From the NCBI GenBank assembly GCA_019421865.1, contig JAHZEL010000008.1, positions 248,001 through 312,000 of the forward strand: 64,000 bases of DNA. Reading direction: 5' to 3'. The translations under genes were made by a program, and so were the position numbers. The notes beneath the pieces are model-generated. The model was not told where the DNA came from, did no database searches, and saw only the letters and a list, made by a program, of their open reading frames with translations. This DNA is from Desulfovibrionaceae bacterium (GTDB lineage Bacteria > Desulfobacterota > Desulfovibrionia > Desulfovibrionales > Desulfovibrionaceae). Below, piece after piece: positions 62,795-64,000 of the stretch. Each line of letters opens with the position of its first letter. Positions within the stretch are counted from its first letter, which is position 1.

Positions 62795-64000
62795 TGCATG
62801 CCACGACACTCACAACAGACGTTCTGATCATAGGCGGCGGATTTGCGGGGCTCTGGGCAGCCAGACAGGCGGCAACCCACGTGAAGGACGTGCTCATTGT
62901 CGACAAGGGGCCCAGAGACTGGGGCGGACTCGGCGGCATGAGCGGCGGCGACATGATCACCCTGCATGAAGACCAGGACATCAACGAATGGCTGGACGAA
63001 GTCGTCTTCTTCAACGACGGCCTGTGCGACCAGCTCATGATGCTGGATACCCTGCGCGACTCGCTGCCCCGATTCCATGACTATGAAGCCATGGGCCATA
63101 CCTTCACCCGCGACGCCAACGGCAACTATGTGAGAATTCCCCAGCGGGGTCTCAGCCACGTCAGCCTCACCACCTCCGCGCCCACCGGCAAGGGCGGCAT
63201 CAACATGCGCGCCGCCCTGCTCCGCTCCATGGAGGGCTGCTCCGTCAGACGCATGGGCAACATCATGATCACCGCCATCACCAAGGACGGCAACAGGGTC
63301 TCCGGTGCCGTAGGCTTCTTCAACAGAAGCGGAGAACCCGTGATCATCAGGGCGAAGGCCGTGCTCATCACGGCCGGTACCGGCGGCTGGAAGGCTTCCT
63401 ACCTGCAGAACTCCATGGCGAGCGGCTGCGTGGAGCTTGCGCTTGAAGCCGGAGCGAAACTGCGCAACTTCGAGTTCATCGACAACTGGAACGTTCCCAA
63501 GCTGTTCGCCTGGGAAGGCCAGACCGTTCTGCTGCCTCTCGGAGGACGATTCATCAACAACCAGAATGAAGAGTTCATGGCAAAACGCTACTCTCCCGTT
63601 CTGGGATCCAAGACGGACACGCAGTACAACATCCGAGGCATGGTGCTGGAAGTGAAGGCGGGGCGCGGACCCATCGTATTCGATACCAGCCGCATTCCTG
63701 AAGAGTACATGGAAGAAGTCACCCCTGCCGCCGGCTGGATGAAGCTGAACAACGAAAAGCTGAAAGCTCTCGGCGTCGACTTCTTCAAGGACAAAATTGA
63801 ATGGATGCCCCAGCCCATCGCCTCTGAAGGCGGCATCGCCACCGATCTGGACGGCGCCACGGAAGTGGAAGGCCTCTTTGCCGCAGGCACGGCGCAGAGC
63901 CTGCCCACGGGCGTATACTTCGGCGGCCTGAGCATATGCCACTGCGCCACTTCCGGCTACAAAACCGGCGACGCCATCGGCCGTTATGCCGCAAGCTGCG
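62794..64000 (+). CDS. FAD-dependent fumarate reductase-like flavoprotein, 3' truncated
   Basis: The first 402 codons are in the window and the gene runs off the end. It starts in a one-base overlap with the previous stop (TGATG). The FAD loop is LIIGGGFAGLWAARQAA (about 11-27), followed by RDWGGLGGMSGGDMI as in SdhA/FrdA/AprA-like proteins, and the second FAD block is GLFAAGTAQSLPTGVYFGGL. The substrate is unknown: fumarate, methacrylate, urocanate or related enoates are the family's known electron acceptors. The GltD-like neighbour is the likely electron source. Confidence 0.85.
   Translation, partial: MHATTLTTDVLIIGGGFAGLWAARQAATHVKDVLIVDKGPRDWGGLGGMSGGDMITLHEDQDINEWLDEVVFFNDGLCDQLMMLDTLRDSLPRFHDYEAMGHTFTRDANGNYVRIPQRGLSHVSLTTSAPTGKGGINMRAALLRSMEGCSVRRMGNIMITAITKDGNRVSGAVGFFNRSGEPVIIRAKAVLITAGTGGWKASYLQNSMASGCVELALEAGAKLRNFEFIDNWNVPKLFAWEGQTVLLPLGGRFINNQNEEFMAKRYSPVLGSKTDTQYNIRGMVLEVKAGRGPIVFDTSRIPEEYMEEVTPAAGWMKLNNEKLKALGVDFFKDKIEWMPQPIASEGGIATDLDGATEVEGLFAAGTAQSLPTGVYFGGLSICHCATSGYKTGDAIGRYAASC

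Noticed and set aside
1..64000. CRISPR arrays, insertion sequences, prophage genes
   Set aside because: I found no regularly spaced repeats, transposase or integrase motifs, or phage structural genes in any frame.

Overview
The window looks like a chromosomal segment of an anaerobic, Gram-negative member of the Desulfovibrionaceae (gut-type Bilophila/Mailhella-like bacteria fit best). The reasons are moderately high GC, a cytochrome c3 with CXXCH/CX4CH heme motifs, a selenocysteine-type HesB-like gene, a Feo iron system, a flavoprotein pair of anaerobic-respiration type, and an LpxI-type lipid A gene that implies an LPS outer membrane. The assignment is from gene content only; no rRNA is present.

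Region 1 (1-10600, + strand) is a type III secretion (T3SS) operon in the order needle co-chaperone (partial), sctF, sctG, sctI, sctJ, sctK, sctL, sctN, sctO, sctP, sctQ, sctR. It continues into a STAS anti-anti-sigma-like protein, an RsbW-like ATPase, an SLT lytic transglycosylase and an AMIN-domain protein. The run stops at sctR: sctS, sctT and sctU do not follow. The STAS/RsbW-like pair resembles the partner-switching modules that control T3SS in Bordetella.

Region 2 (10700-31500) is mixed housekeeping: a hypothetical pair, a GDSL hydrolase, tRNA-Glu(CTC), a sugar O-acetyltransferase, ssb, a branched-chain aminotransferase, a VOC protein, a secreted protein, an MltB-like transglycosylase, two tandem trigger-factor paralogs, a GNAT, an EF-hand protein and a PLP-dependent cystathionine beta-lyase-like enzyme. 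Next come a tandem pair of HesB/IscA-like proteins, the first with an in-frame UGA read as selenocysteine and the second with Cys at the same site. A DapF-superfamily racemase, a zinc-ribbon membrane protein, a HAD phosphatase, hslV, an M48 protease and cysS complete the region.

Region 3 (31450-46340) carries gltX, a DUF2156 protein with a MATE exporter, lysA, small conserved proteins, a cytochrome c3 with five apparent heme motifs, a PpiD-like foldase, aconitase, lpxI and a NhaC-type antiporter.

Region 4 (46350-50030) is a thiamin thiazole operon, thiS-thiG-thiH-thiF-thiE, behind a TPP riboswitch with an intrinsic terminator. Region 5 (50134-57330) holds a Mrp/NBP35 ATPase, an overlapping pair of M14 AstE/AspA-like proteins (the second lacks the expected zinc histidines), feoA-feoB and an orphan oligopeptide-type ABC ATPase. 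tRNA-Leu(CAG) follows.

Region 6 (57866-64000) has a 1029-residue sigma-54 activator divergent from a GltD-like iron-sulfur flavoprotein and a fumarate-reductase-like flavoprotein that runs off the window. A near-consensus -24/-12 promoter precedes this flavoprotein operon, so a dedicated sigma-54 circuit is likely.
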